Below are positions 36,045-44,349 of a stretch of DNA of 64,000 bases, piece after piece; within the stretch, counting starts at the first letter, position 1; the number at the start of each line of letters is the position of its first letter. The DNA is from Xenorhabdus cabanillasii (lineage in GTDB: Bacteria > Pseudomonadota > Gammaproteobacteria > Enterobacterales > Enterobacteriaceae). Where the stretch lies: contig NZ_QTUB01000001.1 in NCBI RefSeq assembly GCF_003386665.1, forward strand, positions 2,046,001 through 2,110,000. The letters run 5' to 3'. The notes below the pieces were generated by a model, which was given only the letters and a program-made list of their open reading frames with translations, searched no databases and was not told where the DNA came from. Position numbers and translations under genes: made by a program.

Positions 36045-36478
36045 TGCCGTGGCAACCGTTGAAACGCTGTAGCTATCCACACTGCCGCGAGCGGGTGAAA
36101 TCAGGTCGCTGTGAGCAGCACCAACGGGAAGCCAGACGCCAGCAGGACAAGCGACGAGGCACCCGAACCCAGAGAGGCTACAGTAACCGATGGGGACGCT
36201 ATCGGCTGCACTACTTGAAAGCGAATCCGTTATGCGTTCATTGCTTACCGCAGGGTATCTATACGCCTGCCATCATTGTGGATCACATTATCCCGATACA
36301 GGGTGATACTGATGTGCTGTTCTGGCCTGCATCGAACCATCAGGCGTTATGCCAGACCTGCCATAACCGTAAGACCGTGCAGACAGACCCCATCACCAAA
36401 GCGAAGCGCAAGCAGGGGATCTATCGGCAGCAGGAAACCGAAGCGGAAAGGTATCGTGACTGGTTAACAAAAGAGTAA
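36044..36478 (+). CDS. HNH endonuclease next to terminase
   Basis: A 144-residue HNH protein: CVHCLPQGIYTPAIIVDHII (about residues 66-85) followed by NHQALCQTCHNRKT. HNH proteins beside the terminase are needed for packaging in HK97-type cos phages, stimulating TerL cleavage. It also has a basic N-terminal region (RCEQHQREARRQQDKRRGTR). Confidence 0.92.
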   Translation: MPWQPLKRCSYPHCRERVKSGRCEQHQREARRQQDKRRGTRTQRGYSNRWGRYRLHYLKANPLCVHCLPQGIYTPAIIVDHIIPIQGDTDVLFWPASNHQALCQTCHNRKTVQTDPITKAKRKQGIYRQQETEAERYRDWLTKE

Positions 36479-36608
36479 TCACTCAATGAAATAACGGGGT
36501 GGGGGTATCAAAAATGACAAATGTCCCACCCAGCGGAACCGCCCCCTCCTTCAATTTTTACGCACGGCAGTTTTTTTGAAAATAAAATCACAAGGAACAG
36601 AGAACATT

Positions 36609-36962
36609 ATGGCAAGAGCACCCAAACCGCCTACGTATTTAAATGATATTGCCGCCAGTCAGTGGAAGGCAAAAGGTAAATTATTAAGTGAGCGGGAAGA
36701 TCTGAACGCCGCTGACTGGAACAACTTAGAACTGTACTGTGTCAACTATGCCATTTACCGAAAAGCCGTGGCAGACCTTGATATGCGGGGCTTTAGCATT
36801 GTTAACAGTCAGGGCAGCGAGAGCCGCAATCCATCATTGAGCGCTAAAGCTGACGCCGAAAAAATCATGATAAAAATGTCGTCATTGCTGGGTTTTGATC
36901 CGGTATCACGACGCAAAAATCCGGTGGAAACCGAGGAAGAAGACGAGCTGGATCGCTTATGA
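36609..36962 (+). CDS. Terminase small subunit (P27 family)
   Basis: A 117-residue protein starting at ATG 36609 (MARAPKPPTYLNDIAASQWK). Its sequence LYCVNYAIYRKAVADLDMRG and LLGFDPVSRRKNP matches P27-type small terminases, which recognise the packaging site. The stop overlaps the TerL start by four bases. A possible upstream start at 36576 lacks family support. In PICIs this gene sets packaging specificity for the island genome. Confidence 0.85.
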   Translation: MARAPKPPTYLNDIAASQWKAKGKLLSEREDLNAADWNNLELYCVNYAIYRKAVADLDMRGFSIVNSQGSESRNPSLSAKADAEKIMIKMSSLLGFDPVSRRKNPVETEEEDELDRL

Positions 36963-38620
36963 ACGCATGGGAACAGTACGCTTTTGATATCGAAAACGGT
37001 AAAATTCCGGCCTGTAAACGCGTAAAACAGGCCGTGAAACGCTACTATAACGACCTGAATAACCCACTTTATGTATTTGATTCGACAGTGGTCGAGCGTT
37101 TTATTGCCTTTTCCCGTGTCTGTCCGCATGTCAAAGGCCATTTGCGTGGTAAACCCATCATACTTGAGCCGTGGCAACAGTTCGCCTTTGCTAACCTGTT
37201 TGGCTTTAAGGTGAAAGCGACCGGACGCCGAAAATACCGCAGTGCTTATATCCAAGTACCGCGCAAAAATGCCAAATCAACGGTGGCCGCCATACTGGCG
37301 AACTGGTTCTTGGTGATGGAACAAGGCCAGCAGGATATCTACACCGCTGCCGTGAGCCGGGATCAGGCACGTATTGTCTTTGATGATGCCCGCCAGATGG
37401 GCCTGTTATCCAAACCCCTGAAAAAACGGGTCGCTATCCAGCAACACAAAGTTACTTATCCAAAAACTAACAGCCTGTTAAAGCCACTGGCAGCCAAAGC
37501 CGCCACGATTGAGGGTACAAATCCTAGTCTGGCAATTGTCGATGAGTACCATTTACACCCTGATAACGCCGTATACTCTGCGCTTGAATTGGGCATGGGT
37601 GCCCGTCCCGAAGGACTCCTGTTCGCCATCACTACAGCGGGCAGTAGCGTGATATCAGCCTGTAAACAGCACTATGATTATTGCTGTCAGATACTGGATG
37701 GCGAAGAACAGAACGAATCCCTGTTTGCCCTGATTTACGAACTGGACGATGAGAGTGAGATTGATGATGAAGCACTTTGGATCAAGGCCAATCCCAATCT
37801 GGATGTCTCGGTAGACAGTGCCGCCCTGCATGACACTATCCAGAAAGCGCGCGGCATTCCCTCACAATGGACAGAAATGCTAACCAAACGCTTTAATATC
37901 TGGTGCCAGGGCGAAACCCCGTGGATGGGCGAAGGCGCGTGGAAAGCCTGCCAAACTGATTATGATGAAAATGACCTTAAGGGACTGGAGTGCTACGCCG
38001 GACTGGATTTATCGTCAACAGGTGATATTACCAGTATTTGTTACACGTTCCCCGTGGATAACGAACTGTTATTACTGACCCGTCATTACCTGCCCGAAGC
38101 CCAGTTACAGAACCCTGCCAATAAAAATCGGGCGGTTTATCGGCAGTGGGTGCAAGCAGGTTGGATACGTACCACCGTAGGCGATTGCATTGATTATGAC
38201 CGTATCCGTGATGATATTCTCAAAGACAGCCAGAACTTTGATATCAAGCTGGTCGGCTTTGATATATGGAACGCCACTCATCTACGAACACAATTGCAGG
38301 GAGCAGGGCTGGATGTTGAACCCTTCCCACAAACCTATATGCGCTTTAGTCCGGTGGCTAAATCAGCAGAGGTATTTGTTAATCGCAAAGTTATTCGTCA
38401 CAACTGCGATCCAGTGCTCGCATGGGCAATGTCCAATGTGGTGATGGAAACCGACGCAAACGCCAATATCAAACCGAACAAGAAGAAATCCGCGAATAAG
38501 ATAGACCCTGCAATCGCGTTCCTGATGAGCTTTGGCACGTGGCAGATTGAGCATGAAGAGTTTGCGTTTACCTTAAGTGAAGAACAGCAGCAGCGCCTTA
38601 AAATGTTTAATGGGATATAG
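36959..38620 (+). CDS. Terminase large subunit
   Basis: A 553-residue TerL with ATPase P-loop PRKNAKST (101-108), Walker B LAIVDEYHLH (about 193), and the coupling motif ITTAGS. The nuclease part contains CYAGLDLSSTGDITSICYTF (first Asp, about 345), LVGFDIWNATHL and ANKIDPAIAFLMSF (last Asp). It drives packaging into the island-encoded heads. All motifs are present, so the packaging machine looks complete. Confidence 0.95.
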   Translation: MNAWEQYAFDIENGKIPACKRVKQAVKRYYNDLNNPLYVFDSTVVERFIAFSRVCPHVKGHLRGKPIILEPWQQFAFANLFGFKVKATGRRKYRSAYIQVPRKNAKSTVAAILANWFLVMEQGQQDIYTAAVSRDQARIVFDDARQMGLLSKPLKKRVAIQQHKVTYPKTNSLLKPLAAKAATIEGTNPSLAIVDEYHLHPDNAVYSALELGMGARPEGLLFAITTAGSSVISACKQHYDYCCQILDGEEQNESLFALIYELDDESEIDDEALWIKANPNLDVSVDSAALHDTIQKARGIPSQWTEMLTKRFNIWCQGETPWMGEGAWKACQTDYDENDLKGLECYAGLDLSSTGDITSICYTFPVDNELLLLTRHYLPEAQLQNPANKNRAVYRQWVQAGWIRTTVGDCIDYDRIRDDILKDSQNFDIKLVGFDIWNATHLRTQLQGAGLDVEPFPQTYMRFSPVAKSAEVFVNRKVIRHNCDPVLAWAMSNVVMETDANANIKPNKKKSANKIDPAIAFLMSFGTWQIEHEEFAFTLSEEQQQRLKMFNGI

Positions 38621-38654
38621 CGAAAAAAGTTAAGCGTTTATACTGATTCGCTTA

Positions 38655-38849
38655 TTGAGTCAGATAAACCAATCGGTTAAAGTAGCCCAGCCATTGCTAA
38701 ATACCAATGGTCAAGGTTTTGCAGCCTTGTGCGCTTATACACTGGTAAGAAGCTTTACCAGTGTACCTGTTATCGCCTTTTCTATGGCGGTTCAGGCAGG
38801 GGAGGCTATGCCTCGCTGGAGTAAGCGCCAGTCTGCAAACCCTGTCTGA
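38655..38849 (+). CDS. Small Ash/Icd-like protein
   Basis: A 64-residue frame starting at TTG with a hydrophobic core and the pattern FSMAVQAGEAMPRWSKRQS. It resembles small ash or icd-type proteins of P4-like satellites, which precede a regulator as this one precedes a Ner-like gene. It contains a long DNA palindrome (38738-38765). The family call is from memory and weak. Confidence 0.4.
   Translation: MSQINQSVKVAQPLLNTNGQGFAALCAYTLVRSFTSVPVIAFSMAVQAGEAMPRWSKRQSANPV
38738..38765. repeat. 28-bp palindrome inside the Ash-like gene
   Basis: TACACTGGTAA and TTACCAGTGTA form an 11-bp perfect stem around a six-base centre, GAAGCT. There is no T-run after it, so a terminator is unlikely. A protein-binding site or RNA hairpin that affects the following ner-like gene is possible. 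Confidence 0.5.
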
Positions 38850-38884
38850 ATCGCCACCATCAATTAATGGAAGGGGTAGCAGGA

Positions 38885-39148
38885 ATGAATAATGTTAGAA
38901 ATGATTGGCATCAAGCCGATATTATTGCTGCATTACGTAAACGTGGTACGACCTTAGCGGCTGTTTCTCGTGAAGCAGGACTCAGTTCATCTACACTGGC
39001 AAATACTCTTAGTCGGCCTTGGCCTAAAGGTGAATGGATTATTGCTAACTATCTCGAAATACATCCCTCTGAAATTTGGCCTAGTCGATATTTTGATCAG
39101 AGTGGCCAGCTTATTGAACGGACAGTTCGTAAAGTTGCGATTGGATAG
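38885..39148 (+). CDS. Ner/Nlp-like DNA-binding protein
   Basis: An 87-residue protein: DWHQADIIAALRKRGTTLAA, SREAGLSSSTLANTL, KGEWIIANYLEIHPSEIWPS. This is the Ner-type winged HTH of Mu-like phages and enterobacterial Nlp (SfsB). ATG 38885 sits behind AGGAATGAAT; an upstream ATG at 38867 is less likely. It is the last backbone gene of the island before a conserved hairpin and the cargo at the right end. Confidence 0.85.
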   Translation: MNNVRNDWHQADIIAALRKRGTTLAAVSREAGLSSSTLANTLSRPWPKGEWIIANYLEIHPSEIWPSRYFDQSGQLIERTVRKVAIG

Positions 39149-39166
39149 CTTGGCATCAATGAAATA

Positions 39167-39216
39167 AGCCATGAGATAAAATGATATTCGTAGTCATTAA
39201 ACTGATACTCATGGCT
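39167..39216. repeat. Conserved hairpin (copy 1) between island backbone and right-end cargo
   Basis: AGCCATGAG (39167-39175) and CTCATGGCT (39208-39216) can pair. The same arms and much of the loop, together with the upstream word AATGAAATA, occur at 51062-51110 in the neighbouring element. Both copies precede a cargo gene that lies next to an att site. Confidence 0.6.
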
Positions 39217-39589
39217 ATATTTTACGCTTATACTTTATTTCTCACATTATAATTCTTCGGACTCATGCTTTAAAGTTGCTATTTCATGTTATTTTTTTGA
39301 AGAGCTATATCTAAATAAATTTAGAGCAAGGAATATTAATATTTGTCTATTTATTTTTCTACAAATTAGAATCTTGCTCCGTAAATAAACATGCTTTTAT
39401 ATATTTTAATTCTTTGCTGAAGTATTACAGAATGGATGCATTAAAGCTCCATTGCTGCTCTCTCCCTTTCCACCATCACGTTTTCTAATTATATGATCAA
39501 ATGAAATGGAGTTTTGATGAATAAATCCCCTGCATAATGCACAAGTAGGTGCTTTTGGTAGGCTTTCTTCAATGAAAATTTGTGATTTA

Positions 39590-40670
39590 AGTACTCAAGA
39601 AAAGTTAATTGCAAATTGGTCGCCATAACCTTTCAATAAAGTATTTAATTCATGCTCCATTGTATTCTGAGTCCAAGTGATAAAACGTCGCCAATGGTAT
39701 TTGGCCTGTTTCCAGACGATCTCAATCAAATTCAGCTCTGGGCTGTAAGCGGGAAGATAGAATAAAAACATGTTGTGTTCTCGTAACCAGCCATTTCTGA
39801 TTTGTTCTTCGATCCCGTGATGGATACGCGCATTATCCAACACTAAAAATGTCAGGCGGTTGTCCCCTTGTTTGGCGACCTGCTCTAAAAAATCAATCAC
39901 GTCATCGCGCGTGATACTGCCTGACGTTGTCTGGTAAAACAGCGTGTTATCCGTGTAATTTAACGCCCCCAGAACTGACCGTCTGTCATGCTCTCGAGGC
40001 TCAGTTTTATGGGGCTTACCCCGTGGACTCCATCCATATTGCACCGGAGGAGACGCGGCAAAACCCGCCTCATCGAAATAGAGCAGACGGTAATGGCCTA
40101 ACTGTGCTCCAGCCTTAATTTTATTCAGCAAGGCGGATTTTTTAGCAAACTCCGTTTCGTTACGCTTTTTTTAAGCGACAGTCGGGTTCGTTTATAGGTG
40201 AGCCCCTGCTTTTTCAGGGTATTTGCCAGCGTTTCAAGCGTACAAGGCAGGGCACCATGCTTTGCCTCAACGCACTGAGCTATCCGGGCGAGTGTCAGGG
40301 ACTCTGCGCTGGCCGCTTCGACCGCAGTGGCAATCATGTCAGGCGTCATGGCGAGATACCGGCCTCCGGCATGACCACCTAATAATCCCGCTATCCCTGA
40401 ATTGTGCCACATGTGAACCCAATTATAGATAACCCGGAGACTGCATCCGATTTCAGCGGTGATCTGGGACGGCTTGATCCCTCTGGCAAGCATGAGCAAA
40501 CCCGTTCCTCGCGTACGAATGTCCCGATGTGGATGATTCAAAGCAAGTTGTTGCAATGTGATTCGTTCAGGCTCAGAAAGTATTATCTTCGATTTCATAA
40601 GAACAGGCAGAGAATCAGGTTATCGTGTTATCGATTGTAACAGTAATGCAGATAATTTATCTGATTAACT
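39590..40670 (-). mobile_element. IS630-family insertion sequence, copy A
   Basis: A 1081-bp element flanked by TA on both sides (39588-39589, 40671-40672), as is usual for IS630. The ends read AGTTAATCAG and AGTACTCAAG inwards. It is the same length as copy B (51692-52772) and looks identical in its coding part. It sits inside the DUF262-HNH gene. Confidence 0.88.
39595..40598 (-). CDS. IS630-family transposase, copy A (two frames, -1 frameshift)
   Basis: Two overlapping frames (157 and 178 codons). The first has the HTH part (ITLQQLALNHPHRDIRTRGT), the second the DDE part (YFDEAGFAASPPVQYGWSPR, LVLDNARIHHG, LPAYSPELNLIEIVWKQAK). Slippage by -1 on the A7G run (40166-40172, minus strand) joins them as SLKKKRNETEFAKKSALLNK, the sequence expected for this family, giving 334 residues. 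Since copy B has the same arrangement, the shift is programmed rather than a mutation. Confidence 0.88.
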
Positions 40671-42128
40671 TAACATCATTTGAGAACTTTATTGCAGTTA
40701 TATTCGATTTATCTGATTTTACTAAAAAAGAATATTCTGATAAAATTAATTCAACAATTTCTTTTTCTGATTCTTTTTTCTTAAGTGCATTTATAATTAA
40801 TGATTTTATTTTTAAAATGTGTTGGTGGCTTTTCATTCCGCTTCCATATTTTGCATTTGTATTAGAAATAAAATATTTATATCTAATTAAAAAATCTTCA
40901 AAAGAATTGCGAATAGATAAAAATGCTTCTAAACTTTTAGTAGATGACTCTACTTTTGATAAAAGATCAACCCAAGCTAATATTGCCGAGTATATGTGAT
41001 TTCCTCTAGAGTTATAAAAGTAAACTAAAGGATGTAATCCTAACGATGACGCATGATTAGAATTTATCCGGCGAAGAAATTTTAAGACTTTCTTTAAGTA
41101 ATTAATTGTTGTGCTACCATCTGGGTCATCACTAATTTTTTTAGTGTTATTAGGAATGTTATTGCATTTTTTTACTAAATCAAATATAAAACTATTTGTT
41201 TGTGGTGAGTTATGTTTTTTAACTAATGGGAGATTTAAATTTCTGACAGGTCCTGTAACTTTTGGTAAAAATATCAGGCTATGAATTTCTTTGGCTATTT
41301 TTTCAATTTCATTCATTATACTAATATTAAATTTAGACCAATATTGATGTCCTGTGCCTGCGCGTATAATTGCTCTGGATGCTATAGCAAATGCTTTTCT
41401 ACGCGACATTAATAATTCTATTTCGGTGTCATTAATTTTAGAGGCCTTTTGGTTTATCTTAAAAAAAGATTGTTCAGCTTTTTCAGCACCACCAGTAACC
41501 CATTGTAGTTGTATGGATGTGCGACCTAAACTTAATGCTTTTCCTAACATACTAGATTCTCTGTTATTATCTCGAATAACTCTCTTGTAATCGTTATAAG
41601 ATCCGACTGTATTTTTTATTTTTTCTCGAGTTTTGTTTGCTATATCTCTTTGTTCATCATCAATTTCATTATTAAAAAATTTTTGAGATATGCTTCCATC
41701 GCCATAATCATCATTTATCCAGGCAATCAATGCTCCGAGCCTATGTGCACCATCAATAACAAAGTTGTAGTGACCAGAGTTCCATAGAATCACTGCTGGA
41801 ATTAAGTCACCATCTATAAAGCTTTGTATAAATTCACATAATTGGTCATCACTCCAATCTGAGGTTTCACGCTGAAAATCAGGTTTTCTTAGTCCTGCAT
41901 AGAAAAAATCATCTATTTCTAAATCTTTCACACTTATATTTTGATTGAATGATGATGCTCTTGTGTTACCTTCAATTACTTCAAAATCCTCACGAGGAAT
42001 TAATGCATCTAAATTTATATTTGGCATTTCGTTCACCATTGACTGTTAAATTTTGTTGTCAAAAATAGAATGGGGTTGTATTTGTAATGGATATTTTCCC
42101 ATGCGTACCCTTAAAACTGAGAACTATA

Positions 42129-42163
42129 GCATAAATACGCATAAATACAGTAAAATACGCATG
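42129..42163. promoter_or_regulatory. AAATACGCAT repeats upstream of the DUF262-HNH gene
   Basis: AAATACGCAT occurs at 42133 and 42153, with a related AAATACAG between them, about 95-125 bases upstream of the gene's ATG (minus strand). Ten-base periodicity suggests a protein-binding site on one face of the helix. No regulator gene is adjacent. Confidence 0.4.
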
Positions 42164-42327
42164 TTTGAGGTTAAAAAATGTGATGGTACTTACTATATAG
42201 TTATGTTTCATAATAATTTTAAAAAATAAATTCAATTAATTTACTGTAAATAAAATTAACTATAATAAATGTAATTATTTATAATGTTTTTATTTTTGTT
42301 ATTTTTATTTTCCAGGAAAAATGTATA

Positions 42328-42417
42328 TGGGGGCATTTTAGGGGGCATGTAATATCATTGAACAAAATAAAGTTATTTTAAAACAATAAATTAATTTATA
42401 TTGTTGAATCCTGTAGG
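42328..42417. other. Right attachment site of the PICI-like island (arms and core)
   Basis: TGGGGGCAT (42328) and GGGGGCAT (42341) are followed by an A+T-rich spacer and the core GAATCCTGTAGG (42406-42417). The left site has the same core inside the tRNA fragment and the same arm words near int. The third copy (51651-52828) matches this one also in the spacer. Confidence 0.7.
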
Positions 42418-42418
42418 A

Positions 42419-42622
42419 GCCTATATGAAAGGCAATAACCTGAATAAACCGGTTTCCGTGACCCGATTCGGTATGGATATGCCCGGCGCGTTGGCTGAGT
42501 ACAACCAGCATTACCTGCGCAAGAAAAGCAAACAGGGCATTCGCAGCAATCTGGATCTGAATATCGACACTGCCATCGAATGGCTGCCGAAACTGACAAG
42601 GGATAACCTGCCAGAAGAATAA
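42419..42622 (+). pseudogene. C-terminal remnant of a P4-type primase
   Basis: The frame reads YMKGNNLNKPVSVTRFGMDM then PGALAEYNQHYL, which lines up with the end of the intact primase at 27409-29841 (YLSFMEAYGFERPLTLTKFG ... ESMPKIMQEH) but is a different allele. The att core directly adjoins it, so a deletion ran from the att region into this gene. It may still give a 66-residue peptide from ATG 42424. Confidence 0.7.
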
Positions 42623-42955
42623 CTTTTTTCACATAGATAAAGATTTCCTAAAAATATAAAAAAGTGTTCACCACTATTCACTCTATAATTTAAATTAGAT
42701 ATATCAAGGTATTAAAGGGTGAATAGTTATTTTAAAACTGTTCACAAGTCTTCACCCCTGTTCACCTTTTTCTGATTTAGAGGTGAAGGGTTGAGTGAAG
42801 AGTGGTGATGAGTTTAATTTCAAGTCATCACCCTTTAACAATATGAATTTAAATAAAAATATTTATAGGTGAACAGGGTGAACAGTTTTATTACTAATTC
42901 CTTAATAGGGAGGGGTTAAATAAAAAGGGTTTTTCTGGCAGGTGATCTTTCAGCT
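42623..42955. repeat. Candidate replication origin of the deleted island (GTGAACA iterons)
   Basis: From 42665 to 42890 the words GTTCACC, ATTCACTC, GGTGAATAG, TGTTCAC, CTTCACC, GGTGAAG, GTGATGAG, CATCACC and GGTGAACAGGGTGAACAG recur in both directions. The inverted pair GTGAATAGTT ... AACTGTTCAC (42719-42747) has the same plan as the pair after the intact primase. The rest of the interval is A+T rich. Confidence 0.6.
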
Positions 42956-42997
42956 CTCAGAGTTACCGGGTTAATGTATTAGCCCGGTAACTCTGAG
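42956..42997. repeat. Perfect 15-bp inverted repeat
   Basis: CTCAGAGTTACCGGG (42956-42970) and CCCGGTAACTCTGAG (42983-42997) enclose 12 bases (TTAATGTATTAG). No T-run follows on either strand. Between the iteron region and the defence operon, it could be a terminator that needs Rho, a binding site, or a cruciform. Confidence 0.65.
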
Positions 42998-43318
42998 AAG
43001 ACAAGCGCAGCGCGTTAGTATTATAAACCAAAATGATTATTGTCTTGTTAAGTGAGAAAATTTTTCTGGTTGGCAATTTGTTTGCCTTAATATTTTAAAG
43101 ATCTTTTTCTTCTACTATCGGGAATATGTCTTCATATTTTGGGTAAACAATTAAATTGCATTTTTCAGCGATAGAAATCTAATCTGATAGATATCAATAG
43201 ATTGGGTATATAATCTTTAAGGAATGCTTAAATTATTTCCCTGAACTTGAATGAAAAATTAAAATTACTAGTTGGAATGTTACAGGTTAATGTATCTTAA
43301 TGTAGTTATAGGAAGTGC

Positions 43319-43361
43319 GAGTCATACAAACCCATACTCTAAGATTGTATGACTCTTTTAT
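43319..43361 (+). terminator. Rho-independent terminator on the + strand
   Basis: GAGTCATACAA (43319-43329) and TTGTATGACTC (43345-43355) form an 11-bp stem followed by TTTTATTTTTT on the + strand. No + strand gene is visible for 700 bases upstream, so it may end a small RNA or stop read-through into the convergent defence operon. Confidence 0.7.
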
Positions 43362-43364
43362 TTT

Positions 43365-44123
43365 TTAAATTTTTACATTTTCAATTTTTTTCTGAAAATT
43401 TTCCATAAATATTTTTTCACCAAATCCCATTACTAATCCTGCGGAAAAAGCCATTATAGGATCATTTTCAATATTATTAGAATTAAAGTTTCCTAATTGT
43501 ATTATTATAACTCCAGATTTCATTAGTAAAGCAAGGGATATCGAAAATATAACAATGAAAATTATCCTAGAATATATGCCGGAACTATCACTTAATATAG
43601 GGATGATATCATTGAAATCAATATTTCTAGTTCTGAATGCAATAGAAAGCCAACATCCTATGCAAGACCCTAGTCCGACCAGAATTAACTTTGAAAGATA
43701 AATAATATTAGAATCTTGCTGATTGCTATTGATCCATAAATAAGTTAACCAAAATAGTATAAATGGCAGTGTGATTATTTTAATAAATCTTATAAGGATA
43801 CTGCTCTTAAGGTGAGGTGATTTTTCATGCAATAGTTCCTGCTTTATTTTTTCTATACTATTTTGAGCGAGAAGACACTGAGTCTTACTACCATTAAAAG
43901 CAAGATCGGCAATTATATACACACGTTCATAATAATAATTATACATAATTTTATCATTGGAACAAAGACGTTGTAATACACGGATGAAAAGCTCAATATC
44001 ATCTTTTAGCCTAACTATCGTATCAGGAAATTCATCTACACCGTCTTCAACCTTGAAAAAAATATCGTTTAATTCATTCGGCACTTCATATTTAGATACA
44101 GTGAAAAATTTATCATTTGGCAT
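43365..44123 (-). CDS. Membrane protein, last gene of the IetAS-like operon
   Basis: A 252-residue protein. Residues 1-105 are hydrophilic with a helical look; then come about four hydrophobic segments (IITLPFILFWLTYLWI, ILVGLGSCIGCWLSIAF, IIFIVIFSISLALLM, and AFSAGLVMGFG), and a short basic end. No family is recognised. It starts four bases after the stop of the small coiled-coil gene and ends the operon. Membrane proteins at the end of such operons often act as effectors that damage the membrane; here this is only a suggestion. Confidence 0.65.
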   Translation of the reverse strand: MPNDKFFTVSKYEVPNELNDIFFKVEDGVDEFPDTIVRLKDDIELFIRVLQRLCSNDKIMYNYYYERVYIIADLAFNGSKTQCLLAQNSIEKIKQELLHEKSPHLKSSILIRFIKIITLPFILFWLTYLWINSNQQDSNIIYLSKLILVGLGSCIGCWLSIAFRTRNIDFNDIIPILSDSSGIYSRIIFIVIFSISLALLMKSGVIIIQLGNFNSNNIENDPIMAFSAGLVMGFGEKIFMENFQKKIENVKI

Positions 44124-44127
44124 ATGA

Positions 44128-44349
44128 TTATTTCCCGCAGAATCTACAGGTTGATTTTGGTAATGTAGGGTTATCCCTTCCAGTTATAGAGTACGTTACA
44201 CCAAAACTTATCTTACTTTTTATATCTGAAATGCTTTGCTTAATTCTTTCTATTTCCGTCTGTGAATTATTCAGGCATGTGGATGTCTTTAAAGATTCTA
44301 ATCGAGAGTAGATTTGCTCTAAATCATAAATTACTTCAGATTTTTTCAT
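44128..44349 (-). CDS. Small coiled-coil protein with C-terminal CxxC
   Basis: A 73-residue protein. Residues 1-48 form a likely coiled coil (YDLEQIYSRLESLKTSTCLN, QTEIERIKQSISDIKSKI), and the end reads KSTCRFCGK, a CxxC that may bind metal. The ATG overlaps the subtilase stop by four bases, so it is translated with it. It might be a substrate or regulator of the protease, or a linker to the membrane protein; nothing in the sequence decides. Confidence 0.6.
   Translation of the reverse strand: MKKSEVIYDLEQIYSRLESLKTSTCLNNSQTEIERIKQSISDIKSKISFGVTYSITGRDNPTLPKSTCRFCGK

Larger units (their letters stand above)
39406..42039 (-). pseudogene. DUF262-HNH defence-type protein, split by IS630
   Basis: The N-terminal part (42039 to 40671) encodes about 455 residues with the DUF262 block RKPDFQRETSDWSDDQLCEF ... 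VILWNSGHYNFVIDGAHR; the usual DGQQR is DGAHR here. After removing the IS and one TA copy, the frame continues without a break into CALCRGFIHQNSISFDHII and RKRDGG ... NGALMHPFCN, an HNH nuclease end, stop at 39406. The intact protein would be about 513 residues. DUF262 with a C-terminal HNH is the plan of GmrSD/SspE-type nucleases that attack modified or phage DNA. An IS excision restoring TA would revive it. Confidence 0.8.
23405..42417 (+). mobile_element. Capsid-forming PICI-like island
   Basis: The borders are the att core GAATCCTGTAGG inside the tRNA fragment (23433) and again at 42406. The backbone runs int, alpA, Arc-like repressor, C4-like RNA, small genes, primase, iterons, then capsid, protease, portal, two connectors, HNH, TerS, TerL, ash-like and ner-like genes. 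Tail, lysis and late phage genes are missing. This combination is known from capsid-forming phage-inducible chromosomal islands, which make their own capsids and borrow tails from a helper phage. Without the two IS copies the island is about 16.8 kb, in the range of such elements. Cargo lies between primase and capsid, and next to the right end. Confidence 0.75.

Noticed and set aside
40625..40999. 124-codon + strand ORF beside IS630
   Set aside because: It is antisense to the DUF262-HNH gene, which has a clear family pattern on the minus strand.
42665..42890. CRISPR array
   Set aside because: The repeated TTCACC/GGTGAA words are short, occur in both directions and with irregular spacing; this fits iterons, not repeat-spacer units. 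No cas gene is near.
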